Shown: positions 5,950 through 13,490 of the stretch, one piece after another
Numbering within the stretch: the first letter of the stretch is position 1
Layout: each line of letters begins with the position of its first letter
IMG/VR virus record: IMGVR_UViG_3300038856_000055
Span: 1-20,249 of that record
Source of the DNA: a virus
Strand: one strand, 5' to 3'
DNA: 20,249 bases
Made by a program: the position numbers and the translations under genes
The notes under the pieces: generated by a model
What the model was told of the DNA's origin: nothing
The model's input: the letters and a program-made list of their open reading frames with translations, nothing else
The model's database searches: none

Positions 5950-8270
5950 CAACCGATGAAATAACAACGTTAACAACCGATGAAATAACAACGTTAACCC
6001 CCGACGCGATAACAACGTATGATTGGGGCAACAACCCAACCGAATACTACGCAGGCGGCGCGATCAAAGCCCTCAAAAAAGCGGGTGACATCGGCGGCTA
6101 CCTCGTCAATTGGGGCAGCCCGAGCCAACGCGACGCGGCGGGCGAATGGTTTACGCCGGATACCGAGTTCCATCTTGAATACTACACAACGCGCCCTGTC
6201 CTCTTGCATCATGGTTTAGGGGAAGCGGGTAGCGTCAAGATCGGTGAAATCTACGATCTGCAAAAAGATGATCGCGGGATATACGCCCGTGCCAAATTAT
6301 ATTTAGACCACCCCGACCCGCAAATTCGCTATTGGGCAACCGAAGCATACAACCATGTCAAACGTGATAAGTTGTTTTGGTCAAGCGGGAGTAGTGGTCA
6401 TTTATTAGATAAAACATCCGACGGCGAGATTACAAAATGGGGCTTAATTGAGGGAACACTCACCCCGAATCCTGCCGAAAAAGTCCGCACCAAAGTGGAC
6501 GCCTTAAAATTTGAATGTCAGCAGTTTTTTGGTGATCGTACCGCCACGCCTAAAGAGCAACCCGCTAAAGAGGACAGCGTTACAGAGACTAAAACGACTG
6601 ATAGAAGTTTTGTCCTACCGCAAGCAATGAAACATAGACCAAAGGGTTTAAAGATGATTGATAATACAACCATCCAAGCCTTACTCGAAAGCGGGTTGAA
6701 TGCCGAGCAAGTACTCGGTGTAATCGGCGTACTTGGTGACGCTGGTGAAGCCCCTGCCGACGATGGCATGATGGCCGACGATAACATGGATGACGACGAC
6801 GAAGAAGTCATGCAAGATGACGAGTACCGGAGTGCTGAACCCCCTGTGGGCAAAAGCGCCGGTAGCCGTAAAGCCCCTGCACCGAAGCAAGATGTATCGA
6901 CACAGCTTCTTAAAGTGCAAGTAGCAAACCTGCAAAAAGAACTCAAGTCGATACAACGCGCACCCGCTACCGAAACCGTAGCTGGGCGCACGAGTCCGAA
7001 TCGGCAGGTGAAATTCAACCACCGTATTTCCAACAAATACGACAACATGAGCGCCGAAGACATGGGCTTCTTAAAGACCGTGATGGACGCCGCGATGCAA
7101 ATTCAGGGCAAGGGAAACAAGTGGATTCCACAAGATGAGGTTTCCTTTTACAAGTCTCTGAGTAGTAAGGTTGGGGATCAGAAGATTAAGATTAGTGAAG
7201 CGGCAAGTCGCGCTCTCGCTATTAAATCCGGTGATGCCACCAAAGATGACGAATTGAACTATAGCACGCAAGCCAGCTATGGTGACGAATTTGTGCCCGA
7301 ATTGTGGTCAAGCAATCTATGGCGGACACCACGCCTTGAAAATCCTGTGTTTGCAAATAGCACGGTGATTGAGATGCCGTCAAATCCGTATAGGCTTCCG
7401 ATTGAGGGTAGCGACCCCACCGTATTCGCAGTGGGCGAAACCCAAAATGAAACCGCACTGAATCTCGATAGCGGAAACTCTCCGATCCCCGATAGCAAAA
7501 TCGGTACAGTTAACACAACCATGACCGCCGCTAAACTGGCGTTACGGGTTATGTTAGCTGAGGAGCTCAATGAGGATAGCATTATCCCTGTTGTGCAACT
7601 CTGGCGTGAGCAGGCGGTGCGCGAAATGGAAGATGCCCGCGACGCTGTGATTTTGAGTGCCGATGCGTCCGCGACCTCAGCCAACATCAACTACGACGGC
7701 GCGAGTGCAACAACTTCTGTCGCCGCCGTCTCGCGCTTTCTATATGGTGGTGGTGATGGCTACTTACACGTTCCGCTTATCGAGGCAGCAACGCAAGCCG
7801 TGAACATGCAAAATGTCTCCCCTACGCTAACAAAAATCCGCGAAGCACGCGGCAAGTTAGACCGTGACATCTTCCAGAAACGCAATGAACTCGTGTACTA
7901 CTGCGATCCCGAAACCTTGCTAAAACTTGAAAGCCTTGACGAGGCGATTGTCACATCAATTAATGGTGTTGGCTCAACCTACGAAGGCCGCGAAGTAAAA
8001 GCGATTGACGGCATTCCGGTGTTCCCGACTGCGGAAATGGGACTGGCGACAAGTACAGGCGTTGTAAGCGCAACCGCAAGCAACAATGATCGCGGGCGCT
8101 TGCTTCTGGTTCACAAGCCATCATGGTACGTGGGCTTCCGGCGTCAAATGCGCGTGACCTTCGATTATTTGCATCAGTATGATGCTCATATGTTGGTGGT
8201 TACCATGCGGATGGCACTCGTTAAACGTTCGAGCGATACGGTGTCTTTGCTGTATAACATCGCTGTATAG
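5946..8270 (+). CDS. Prohead protease-scaffold-major capsid fusion polyprotein (HK97 type)
   Basis: One 774-codon frame holds three parts normally encoded by separate genes. Residues about 33-195 resemble HK97-family (U35) prohead protease: DIGGYLVNWGSPSQRDAAGE (48-67), LLHHG (86-90, likely catalytic His) and WSSGSSGHL (145-153, likely catalytic Ser), then GLIEGTLTPNPAE (166-178). Residues 237-345 are scaffold-like, with an acidic run around 268-292 and a coiled-coil-like stretch near 316-336. Residues about 370-774 are an HK97-fold major capsid protein, including LRVMLAEELNEDS and a C-terminal R-rich end with VTFDYLHQYDAHM. No stop or frameshift interrupts the frame. The 5' end carries a 24-nt tandem repeat, and a good internal start exists at codon 237. 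Maturation would require self-cleavage. Confidence 0.9.
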   Translation: MTTDEITTLTTDEITTLTPDAITTYDWGNNPTEYYAGGAIKALKKAGDIGGYLVNWGSPSQRDAAGEWFTPDTEFHLEYYTTRPVLLHHGLGEAGSVKIGEIYDLQKDDRGIYARAKLYLDHPDPQIRYWATEAYNHVKRDKLFWSSGSSGHLLDKTSDGEITKWGLIEGTLTPNPAEKVRTKVDALKFECQQFFGDRTATPKEQPAKEDSVTETKTTDRSFVLPQAMKHRPKGLKMIDNTTIQALLESGLNAEQVLGVIGVLGDAGEAPADDGMMADDNMDDDDEEVMQDDEYRSAEPPVGKSAGSRKAPAPKQDVSTQLLKVQVANLQKELKSIQRAPATETVAGRTSPNRQVKFNHRISNKYDNMSAEDMGFLKTVMDAAMQIQGKGNKWIPQDEVSFYKSLSSKVGDQKIKISEAASRALAIKSGDATKDDELNYSTQASYGDEFVPELWSSNLWRTPRLENPVFANSTVIEMPSNPYRLPIEGSDPTVFAVGETQNETALNLDSGNSPIPDSKIGTVNTTMTAAKLALRVMLAEELNEDSIIPVVQLWREQAVREMEDARDAVILSADASATSANINYDGASATTSVAAVSRFLYGGGDGYLHVPLIEAATQAVNMQNVSPTLTKIREARGKLDRDIFQKRNELVYYCDPETLLKLESLDEAIVTSINGVGSTYEGREVKAIDGIPVFPTAEMGLATSTGVVSATASNNDRGRLLLVHKPSWYVGFRRQMRVTFDYLHQYDAHMLVVTMRMALVKRSSDTVSLLYNIAV
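5949..6020 (+). repeat. 24-nt tandem repeat at the 5' end of the protease-capsid gene
   Basis: Two identical 24-nt units (5949-5972 and 5973-5996) are followed by a diverged third (5997-6020). They encode TDEITTLT-like units (TTDEITTL, TTDEITTL, TPDAITTY). The repeat stays in frame and lies before the protease domain, so copy number could vary without breaking the enzyme. Confidence 0.9.
6641..6656 (+). promoter_or_regulatory. Possible internal ribosome binding site and start (scaffold-capsid)
   Basis: AAAGGG at 6641-6646 lies 7 nt before an in-frame ATG at 6654 (Met237 of the fusion gene), exactly at the junction of the protease and scaffold-like parts. Initiation here would give a 538-residue scaffold-capsid protein without the protease, allowing more capsid than protease. 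This is a sequence-based inference only. Confidence 0.45.
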
Positions 8271-8281
8271 GGGGTGTTGAT

Positions 8282-8701
8282 ATGGTACAAGGCTATAAAG
8301 GTTCACGTAAAATTGTAGAGACGTTCCCATTTGTTGGTGCGAACTTGACCAACGTTGGCGGCACGCTTACCTTTCCCGGCACACTCGGTAGCACCTCGTT
8401 TTGGTTGCACCGGCGCGGCTCGGTAATCGGGTTTAGCGGGTCACTCAACGCGGCAATGACCACTGGTACACTGACGTTTCAACCTGTGATCAACGGATCA
8501 CTCGCGCCCGTATTCTCCGATGCGCGTTTTCATGTCAGCTCGCAAGCCAATTATCAAACATTGGATGCGAACACCGATAACTACATCTTCACAGCCGGAC
8601 AGTCACTCGGTTTATCGTATACCAGTAGTGATACGGTAGCACCACTGACAGTCGATGGTATCTTTATCATCGAAGTTCTGTTGGAAGAAGCACACTACTA
8701 A
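8282..8701 (+). CDS. Hypothetical virion-associated beta-rich protein, 139 residues
   Basis: A strong GGGGGTG Shine-Dalgarno precedes the ATG just after the capsid stop. The sequence is rich in Thr, Ser, Gly and short alternating hydrophobic stretches (GTLTFPGTLGSTSFWL, GTLTFQPVING, GLSYTSSDTVAPLTVDGIF), suggesting an all-beta domain. There is no signal peptide or membrane segment. Its position right after the capsid is where decoration, head-fibre or glycan-accepting virion proteins are often encoded, so a capsid-surface role is inferred. It begins MVQ, like the next gene, but I see no clear homology between the two. Confidence 0.6.
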   Translation: MVQGYKGSRKIVETFPFVGANLTNVGGTLTFPGTLGSTSFWLHRRGSVIGFSGSLNAAMTTGTLTFQPVINGSLAPVFSDARFHVSSQANYQTLDANTDNYIFTAGQSLGLSYTSSDTVAPLTVDGIFIIEVLLEEAHY

Positions 8702-8711
8702 GCAAGTGGAC

Positions 8712-8732
8712 AGGGCGGCTTTTTCCCGCCCT
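8712..8732 (+). other. Short GC-rich hairpin between two small virion genes
   Basis: AGGGCGG (8712-8718) and CCGCCCT (8726-8732) form a 7-bp stem with a 7-nt T-rich loop. No T-run follows the stem, so it is a weak terminator candidate. It may pause transcription or protect the upstream message for the abundant capsid genes. Confidence 0.4.
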
Positions 8733-8751
8733 CCCCTACTAAGGATAAACT

Positions 8752-9123
8752 ATGGTACAAATCTCAGGTTTTCGTCCGGGACTCATACACGGGACAATTA
8801 CCGCAACGGGTACACTATCGAGTGAGCTAGACTTTAGCGATTGGTCACCGGGCGGATTAATCACTGATAGCAATGTGACCGGGACACTATCTTTTATGGT
8901 GAGTGCGTACGGGGATAATGACTACGATACATTAGGGAATCCGTTGGCGAATTATGTTGATCTCCGCAATGGCAACAACTCAACGCTGACATTTGATGCA
9001 CCCGGTAGCGGGTATGCTGTGAGTGGTGACGAGATCGTTCAAGCCCTCGCACCGTATCGCTATGTGCGAATCAAGATGTCCACCGCGCAATCCGTCGGCG
9101 CACGTTTCTATATCCCGGTGTAG
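8752..9123 (+). CDS. Hypothetical virion-associated beta-rich protein, 123 residues
   Basis: AAGGA lies 6 nt before the ATG. The protein looks all-beta: ITATGTLSSELDFSDWSPG, VTGTLSFMVSAYGDN, STLTFDAPG, then IVQALAPYRYVRIKMSTAQS and a beta end ARFYIPV. The last part recalls the final strands of jelly-roll carbohydrate-binding or phage adaptor domains, but I do not recognise a specific family. No membrane segment or signal is present. It sits between a capsid-linked gene and the first glycosyltransferase, making it a candidate glycan acceptor or capsid decoration protein by position only. Confidence 0.55.
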   Translation: MVQISGFRPGLIHGTITATGTLSSELDFSDWSPGGLITDSNVTGTLSFMVSAYGDNDYDTLGNPLANYVDLRNGNNSTLTFDAPGSGYAVSGDEIVQALAPYRYVRIKMSTAQSVGARFYIPV

Positions 9124-9126
9124 TCG

Positions 9127-10287
9127 ATGAAACTATTATGGGCAAGCAACTATAGTTCACAGTCCGGCTATGCGCTGCAATCGCGCTTATTCGTGCCGCG
9201 TATCAAACAATCCGGTCACGATGTCGTTGTCTTCGAGTTATCCAATGGCTCGCGCCTCCCGTCCCTGCGCGACAATATCAAAATCCTACCGACGGGCTTA
9301 GACCCGCTGGGTGGCGATATGATGCACGCGCACTATGAACGCGAGAACGCTCATGCGGTCATTACTCTGATCGATGCGTGGGGGATGAACACGGGTGTTA
9401 TGGAAAACCTAAATTGGTTTCCGTATGCTCCGGTTGATACCTACCCGGTAGCCCCTGCGGTAGCTCATGCGGTCAGTCACGCGAAGGCGGTGATTGCGAT
9501 GTCACGGTATGGTGAAAAGCAATTCAAATCAATCGGTATGGACACGGTTTATATGCCCCACGCGATTGACCCGACCATCTGGAAACCCGGCGACAAGCAA
9601 CGCGCCCGCAACACAGCCAAAGTTAGTCCAAATACCTTCATGGTATCGTTTGTCGGCGTGAATGATAGCGTACCATCCCGCAAAGGGATTCCGGAATTGC
9701 TAATGGCGTGGCAAATCTTTAGTGCCGCACACCCGGATAGCCTGCTCTATATGCACACGACCAAACGCGGACGCTTGGCACTCGGCAATACCAGCGGGGT
9801 CGATATTAGCCAACTTATCAAGCAATTCGAGATTGATCCCGCTACGGTAAAGTTTGCTGACGAATACCAGCTTGCGACAGGCATCCCGTCAAGCGTCATG
9901 GCAACCATCGCACAAGCGGCAGATGTCCTGATTCTACCGACACGCGGCGAGGGCTTCGGCTTACCCGTACTCGAATACGCGGCAGTCGGCACGCCTGCGA
10001 TCGTGACCAATTTCGCCGCCAGTCCTGAACTCTGCTTCGATGGCTGGTTACTGGAATACGAACCGGAATGGTCATGGCAGAATGCCCTCGTGGCGAAGCC
10101 GGGCATTGCTTCTATTGTTGAGCAACTCGAAGCCGCCTATGCTGACAAAGATAACCCGCGTCGGGCGCAGAATTGTATCGCGGGCGCACGGGCGTATCAT
10201 ATTGATCATGTGTTTGCAACGTATACGAAACCCGCACTTGATAGAATCGCGGAATATGTTCTCGATAACGTGAAAGTCGGTGCGTAA
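9127..10287 (+). CDS. GT-B glycosyltransferase, family 4 type
   Basis: This is the first gene of the carbohydrate block. At 386 residues it is the usual size for a GT4 enzyme, which transfers a sugar from a nucleotide donor with retention. The N-terminal Rossmann half starts MKLLWASNYSSQSGYALQ, with the short Gly-containing acceptor loop. The domain junction carries MPHAIDPTIWKPG (143-155). The donor half has VSFVGVND (173-180) and GEGFGLPVLE, giving the EX7E motif E275/E283, then VGTPAIVTNFAASPE. No membrane helix or signal is visible, so it should be cytosolic. No strong Shine-Dalgarno is seen and the start is 3 nt after the previous stop. Donor and acceptor are unknown. Confidence 0.88.
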   Translation: MKLLWASNYSSQSGYALQSRLFVPRIKQSGHDVVVFELSNGSRLPSLRDNIKILPTGLDPLGGDMMHAHYERENAHAVITLIDAWGMNTGVMENLNWFPYAPVDTYPVAPAVAHAVSHAKAVIAMSRYGEKQFKSIGMDTVYMPHAIDPTIWKPGDKQRARNTAKVSPNTFMVSFVGVNDSVPSRKGIPELLMAWQIFSAAHPDSLLYMHTTKRGRLALGNTSGVDISQLIKQFEIDPATVKFADEYQLATGIPSSVMATIAQAADVLILPTRGEGFGLPVLEYAAVGTPAIVTNFAASPELCFDGWLLEYEPEWSWQNALVAKPGIASIVEQLEAAYADKDNPRRAQNCIAGARAYHIDHVFATYTKPALDRIAEYVLDNVKVGA

Positions 10288-10310
10288 GGGGTGTTAATGC
10301 CCTGTGACTA

Positions 10311-10319
10311 TGGTATAAT
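10311..10319 (+). promoter_or_regulatory. Extended -10 promoter ahead of the tRNA-Leu-like gene
   Basis: TGGTATAAT is a TGn plus consensus TATAAT extended -10 element. Seven bases after it is position 10326, the inferred first base of the tRNA. The -35 region is weak (TGTTAA at 10292-10297), which extended -10 promoters tolerate. It could also drive the membrane protein and glycosyltransferases downstream. Confidence 0.65.
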
Positions 10320-10325
10320 ACAGGT

Positions 10326-10420
10326 AGGCATGTGGCGAAAATGGCAGACGCGAACAGTAGAAGCTGTTTGGTGATAATCTTGAAGGAGACACCGTGTAGG
10401 TTCGAATCCTACCATGCCCA
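10326..10420 (+). tRNA. tRNA-Leu-like gene, long variable arm, 6-nt anticodon loop
   Basis: The T arm is perfect: GTAGG-TTCGAAT-CCTAC (10396-10412). Acceptor bases GGCATG (10327-10332) pair with CATGCC (10413-10418), leaving a first-pair mismatch A10326/C10419. TGGCG...ATGGCAGACGC is the D arm typical of bacterial tRNA-Leu. The variable arm is long, closed by GGTG/CACC (10370-10373/10390-10393). The best anticodon stem is AACAG/CTGTT (10353-10357/10364-10368), which leaves only six loop bases (TAGAAG), so the anticodon is not clear. It may be a decayed or non-canonical tRNA. No CCA is encoded; A10420 would be the discriminator. Confidence 0.72.
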
Positions 10421-10448
10421 TTCAGGTAGTGCAGATAAAGGACGTATC

Positions 10449-10610
10449 ATGACAACCCGTACTCGTAATATTCTAATCAGTATCAGCATTCTTGTTCTCC
10501 TGCTTCTCATTGGTATCTGGGTGGCGCAAGGTGTGATGGAAGCTACGTCAAACATTGACATCGCACTGACTGAAACCATACTCACGCGCACAGCGATTGC
10601 AGGTGATTAA
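10449..10610 (+). CDS. Small single-pass membrane protein, 53 residues
   Basis: The protein is MTTRTRN, then a strongly hydrophobic stretch of about 23 residues (ILISISILVLLLLIGIWVAQ...), then a polar Thr-rich tail of about 25 residues. The positive N-terminus suggests the N-in, C-out orientation. AAAGGA lies about 10 nt before the ATG at 10449. An upstream in-frame start at 10332 would run through the tRNA and is rejected. The stop overlaps the next glycosyltransferase start (TAATG), so the two are probably co-translated. I do not recognise a family. It could anchor the transferases at the membrane, or be a small holin-like or superinfection factor; none of these is shown. Confidence 0.6.
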   Translation: MTTRTRNILISISILVLLLLIGIWVAQGVMEATSNIDIALTETILTRTAIAGD

Positions 10611-11581
10611 TGAGAATTTGCGTCCTATCCGATTGTGTCTTCCCGACACCGACACCGGACGGTCACGGCTTGGGTCTGATGACCTGGCAGGTTGCCGAAG
10701 GGCTTAAAGGGCGGGGGCATGATGTAACATTGGTTGCCAAAGTCGGCAGTCAGTTTAGCGGGGCGCTGGTGGAAGTCGATGCAAACGGTTATCAAGGCGA
10801 AGCCCTACTCGCCCGCGATGCCATGCGCTTACACCGCAGTTATCCGTTTGATGTATTCTTAGATAACGGACACTTGCACGAACTCGCCCGCTTGTTCCCA
10901 CAGCTTCCGGTTGTGAATGTTTACCATGATGTCTATCAAGATTACGCCCGTTGTGCGGTTCTGTTATCGCACGGACAGCAAGCCGCGATGCCACCCGCAT
11001 TCGAGCAAGCACGGATTATCCCGAATGCGTTGAACCCGGATGCGTTCGTGCCATTGTACGAACATTACGAAAACCCATTTGTGTTATTCATGGGTGCGCT
11101 ATCCGAAATCAAGCAACCATTGTTAGCGATTGAAGCCTGTGCGTATATGGGACTTAATCTTGTATTGGCAGGCGGCGGGATTATCGGGCGCTTCCCAAGT
11201 GGCGGACGCGAAAACGTGGATGTTGTCGGGGCAGTTAGCGGCGCAACCAAGCGCAGCCTGCTACGGAATGCGCGGGTCTTTTTGCAACTCGGCTTGATGG
11301 AAAGCTTCGGTCTGACCACATTGGAAGCCGGGTTATCCGGGACACCTGTTGTCGGCTACCCCACTGGTGGCACGTCTGACATTATCAAGTATGGTGCGAA
11401 CGGTGTCTTTGTCCCGATGGGCGGCAACATGGTAAAAGCGGTTGCGGATGCAATAGACCGTGCATGGGATATGAACCGAGAACACGTCCGTGCTACAACG
11501 GCATCCATCTGTGATGTTGATCAGCAGATTACACGGTATGAAATCGCATTGGCTAATGCAATGGAGGGTAAGTGGTGGTAA
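10610..11581 (+). CDS. GT-B glycosyltransferase, family 4 type
   Basis: This 323-residue protein is somewhat short for GT4. The N-terminus MRICVLSDCVFPTPTPDGHG has the Gly-containing loop of GT-B enzymes, followed by QVAEGLKGRGHDVTLVAK. The hinge contains IIPNALNPDAF (136-146). The donor half has FVLFMGALSEIKQP (157-170) and ESFGLTTLEAGLSGTPVV, giving EX7E E231/E239, then YPTGGTSDII. No membrane segment is visible. The start TAATG overlaps the membrane-protein stop, and the next gene starts within its last codons. Substrates are unknown; donors would come from host pools because no nucleotide-sugar genes are present here. Confidence 0.87.
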   Translation: MRICVLSDCVFPTPTPDGHGLGLMTWQVAEGLKGRGHDVTLVAKVGSQFSGALVEVDANGYQGEALLARDAMRLHRSYPFDVFLDNGHLHELARLFPQLPVVNVYHDVYQDYARCAVLLSHGQQAAMPPAFEQARIIPNALNPDAFVPLYEHYENPFVLFMGALSEIKQPLLAIEACAYMGLNLVLAGGGIIGRFPSGGRENVDVVGAVSGATKRSLLRNARVFLQLGLMESFGLTTLEAGLSGTPVVGYPTGGTSDIIKYGANGVFVPMGGNMVKAVADAIDRAWDMNREHVRATTASICDVDQQITRYEIALANAMEGKWW

Positions 11582-12570
11582 CACTCTGGTTTAGTTATTC
11601 CCTACCCGATTACATTACCCTTGATAGTCCTGAGCCGCGCCGTAGCCCGTATCATCACGCATGGCACACAGGGAACATGCTCCGGCAAAAAGCGCAGGAA
11701 CACGGGTGGGATTTCAAGTATGTGAATCTCGATAGCACCGATCCTGTAACCATCGGGGAAGATGACATTTGCATCTATCACGCATGGTTTGATGACGGTT
11801 GCTTTAGTCAACAGGTTACGCACCAATCATGCAAAGCGAAAATCATTCTGCAGCCATTCACATTAAAAATGGTTGGCAATGAAGCCCTGGCGAGCTTACA
11901 TGAGCAATGGGGCGCGGCAGACCGTTTACTCCTGAACACCGGACGCTATTGGTGGGATGCAATAGACGGTAGCGAGTATGCACAATACAAATCGAAAGCG
12001 GTGCGACTGGATAACGTTTGCAATCCTGACCTGCATCCATTCAGTAAGCGCACATGGAACGAACCCGGCAAGCGGGCGTTTCTCTGCATTGGTTACGATA
12101 ACCCGATTAAAGGATTAGATCAGGTGGCGTTACTTGCCCGCACTACCGGAATCAAGTTGCTGCATTGCGGCACGGTTGCCCCGAATTTCTGGGACCACGT
12201 CCCGCATGTGCATAGCATGAACGGCATGGAATTTACACCGTCTACGATTGAATGGGTTTGTGATCGCTTCGATGCTTTTCTGACAATGGGGCGCTTTGAT
12301 GCCAACCCGACAACCTTGAATGAAACGGCGTGCTGGGGTTTACTCCCGTGTTGCACCGAGCAGTCTGGCTACTATGGCGGCGAGCCATTTATTGAATTGA
12401 AACTTGATGATCTCGCTTACAATATGGATGTCATCGACTGGATACAACGCGCACCGAGTATCGAGTTAGCGACGCGGCAAGCGCAAATCCGGCAGACGAT
12501 ACTTGATGAGTACACGATTGAGGCGCGACTGGATTTAATTTGGGATACGATTGCAGAGGTGGTATTGTGA
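11572..12570 (+). CDS. GT-B-like glycosyltransferase, divergent
   Basis: GGAGGG (11563-11568) stands before two adjacent GTG codons at 11572 and 11575, either of which may start the gene within the end of the upstream gene. The 332-residue protein has an N-terminal half with few known motifs and a C-terminal half resembling the donor domain of GT-B enzymes. That half includes RAFLCIGYDNPIKGLDQVALL (168-188) and RFDANPTTLNETACWGLLPCC (241-261), the latter where the EX7E region of GT4 enzymes would be. Here E251 is present, but the first glutamate is replaced by an FDANPT stretch. It may be a diverged or inactive transferase. The call rests on position and fold-like features. Confidence 0.6.
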   Translation: MVVTLWFSYSLPDYITLDSPEPRRSPYHHAWHTGNMLRQKAQEHGWDFKYVNLDSTDPVTIGEDDICIYHAWFDDGCFSQQVTHQSCKAKIILQPFTLKMVGNEALASLHEQWGAADRLLLNTGRYWWDAIDGSEYAQYKSKAVRLDNVCNPDLHPFSKRTWNEPGKRAFLCIGYDNPIKGLDQVALLARTTGIKLLHCGTVAPNFWDHVPHVHSMNGMEFTPSTIEWVCDRFDAFLTMGRFDANPTTLNETACWGLLPCCTEQSGYYGGEPFIELKLDDLAYNMDVIDWIQRAPSIELATRQAQIRQTILDEYTIEARLDLIWDTIAEVVL

Positions 12571-13490
12571 CCATTCTCATTGATGACGCGATCTTTCGCC
12601 TGCAAGCGCATGGGGGTATTAGTACCCTATGGCGCAAGCTTCTTCCTTACCTGCAACCATTGCTCCAGGATATAGAATGCCCGACAACATACTTAAGCAC
12701 CTATTACGCCGTGCCGCCCGCTTCCCTGCGCTCTATAAGCGTCGTATACGATTGTATCGCAGAGCATTATCCCGCGATCGGCGCACAGCACCCCGACGCC
12801 ACCAAGAAACGCGCCGCCATCGCCGCCGCCGACGGGGTGGTCACGATCTCGGAGTGGACAGCTACCGACGTGCGCGGATTAACCGATAAGCCTGTATTCG
12901 TTGCCCATTGCGGCACGGACATCCAACGCGCAAGCCCGGCACAAGTCGCGGCGTTCAAAGCCCGCTACGGTATCGAGAAACCGTATGTTCTGATTGTCGG
13001 CCGGCGGGGGTTGTATAAGAATGTGGGTGTCATCTATCAAGCGTGGCGCTTTTTTAACGCACAAGATAACTATCAAGTGCTGGCTATTGGGGGCGAAGAT
13101 CGCACGATAGCCGATAACCAATTTGCACAGCAGTATCATTGGCAACACGCCCACTTAGACGATAGCGATCTCGCAAGTGCCTACACCGGCGCGGCTATGG
13201 TTGTGTACCCGTCCTTATTTGAGGGCTTCGGTCTGCCTGTGCTGGAAGCAATGGCTTGCGGAACACCTGTTGTCTGTGGCGAACGCAGTGCCATCCCGGA
13301 ATTCGCAGAGGATAGCCCGTATTACGCCAATGTATTTCTACCCTTATCAGTCGCTGACGCTATGAATCAGGCGTTGCAACCAGATTTCGAGAGACAGCAA
13401 ACCGCTATGCACCGCGCCCAACTGTACACATGGGAACGGATGGCACAGCATATGAGCCAAGCAATTAAGGATATACCACATGATGAGTGA
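12567..13490 (+). CDS. GT-B glycosyltransferase, family 4 type
   Basis: I start at GTG 12567, preceded by GAGGT 6 nt upstream and overlapping the previous stop; a farther ATG at 12540 would add nine residues without a good site. The 307-residue protein has the N-terminal AHGGIST loop (14-20) seen in mannosyl/rhamnosyl-type GT4 enzymes. It continues with VVYDCIAEHYP (59-69), VVTISEWTATDV (91-102) and the hinge VFVAHCGTDI (110-119). In the donor half are YVLIVGRRGLYKNV (140-153) and FEGFGLPVLEAMACGTPVV, with EX7E E219/E227. It is cytosolic by sequence. It sits mid-operon among other transferases, so it likely adds one sugar in the same glycan. Confidence 0.88.
   Translation: MTILIDDAIFRLQAHGGISTLWRKLLPYLQPLLQDIECPTTYLSTYYAVPPASLRSISVVYDCIAEHYPAIGAQHPDATKKRAAIAAADGVVTISEWTATDVRGLTDKPVFVAHCGTDIQRASPAQVAAFKARYGIEKPYVLIVGRRGLYKNVGVIYQAWRFFNAQDNYQVLAIGGEDRTIADNQFAQQYHWQHAHLDDSDLASAYTGAAMVVYPSLFEGFGLPVLEAMACGTPVVCGERSAIPEFAEDSPYYANVFLPLSVADAMNQALQPDFERQQTAMHRAQLYTWERMAQHMSQAIKDIPHDE

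Noticed and set aside
6518-7063. Antisense 181-residue ORF over the capsid fusion
   Set aside because: It is Ser/Cys-rich, low-complexity sequence typical of a shadow frame, with no motif and no partner genes on that strand.
8712-8732. Intrinsic terminator
   Set aside because: The stem is good but no T-run follows it, so termination is unlikely.
10332-10448. Longer N-terminus for the small membrane protein
   Set aside because: The extension is translated tRNA sequence; the ATG at 10449 has its own ribosome binding site.
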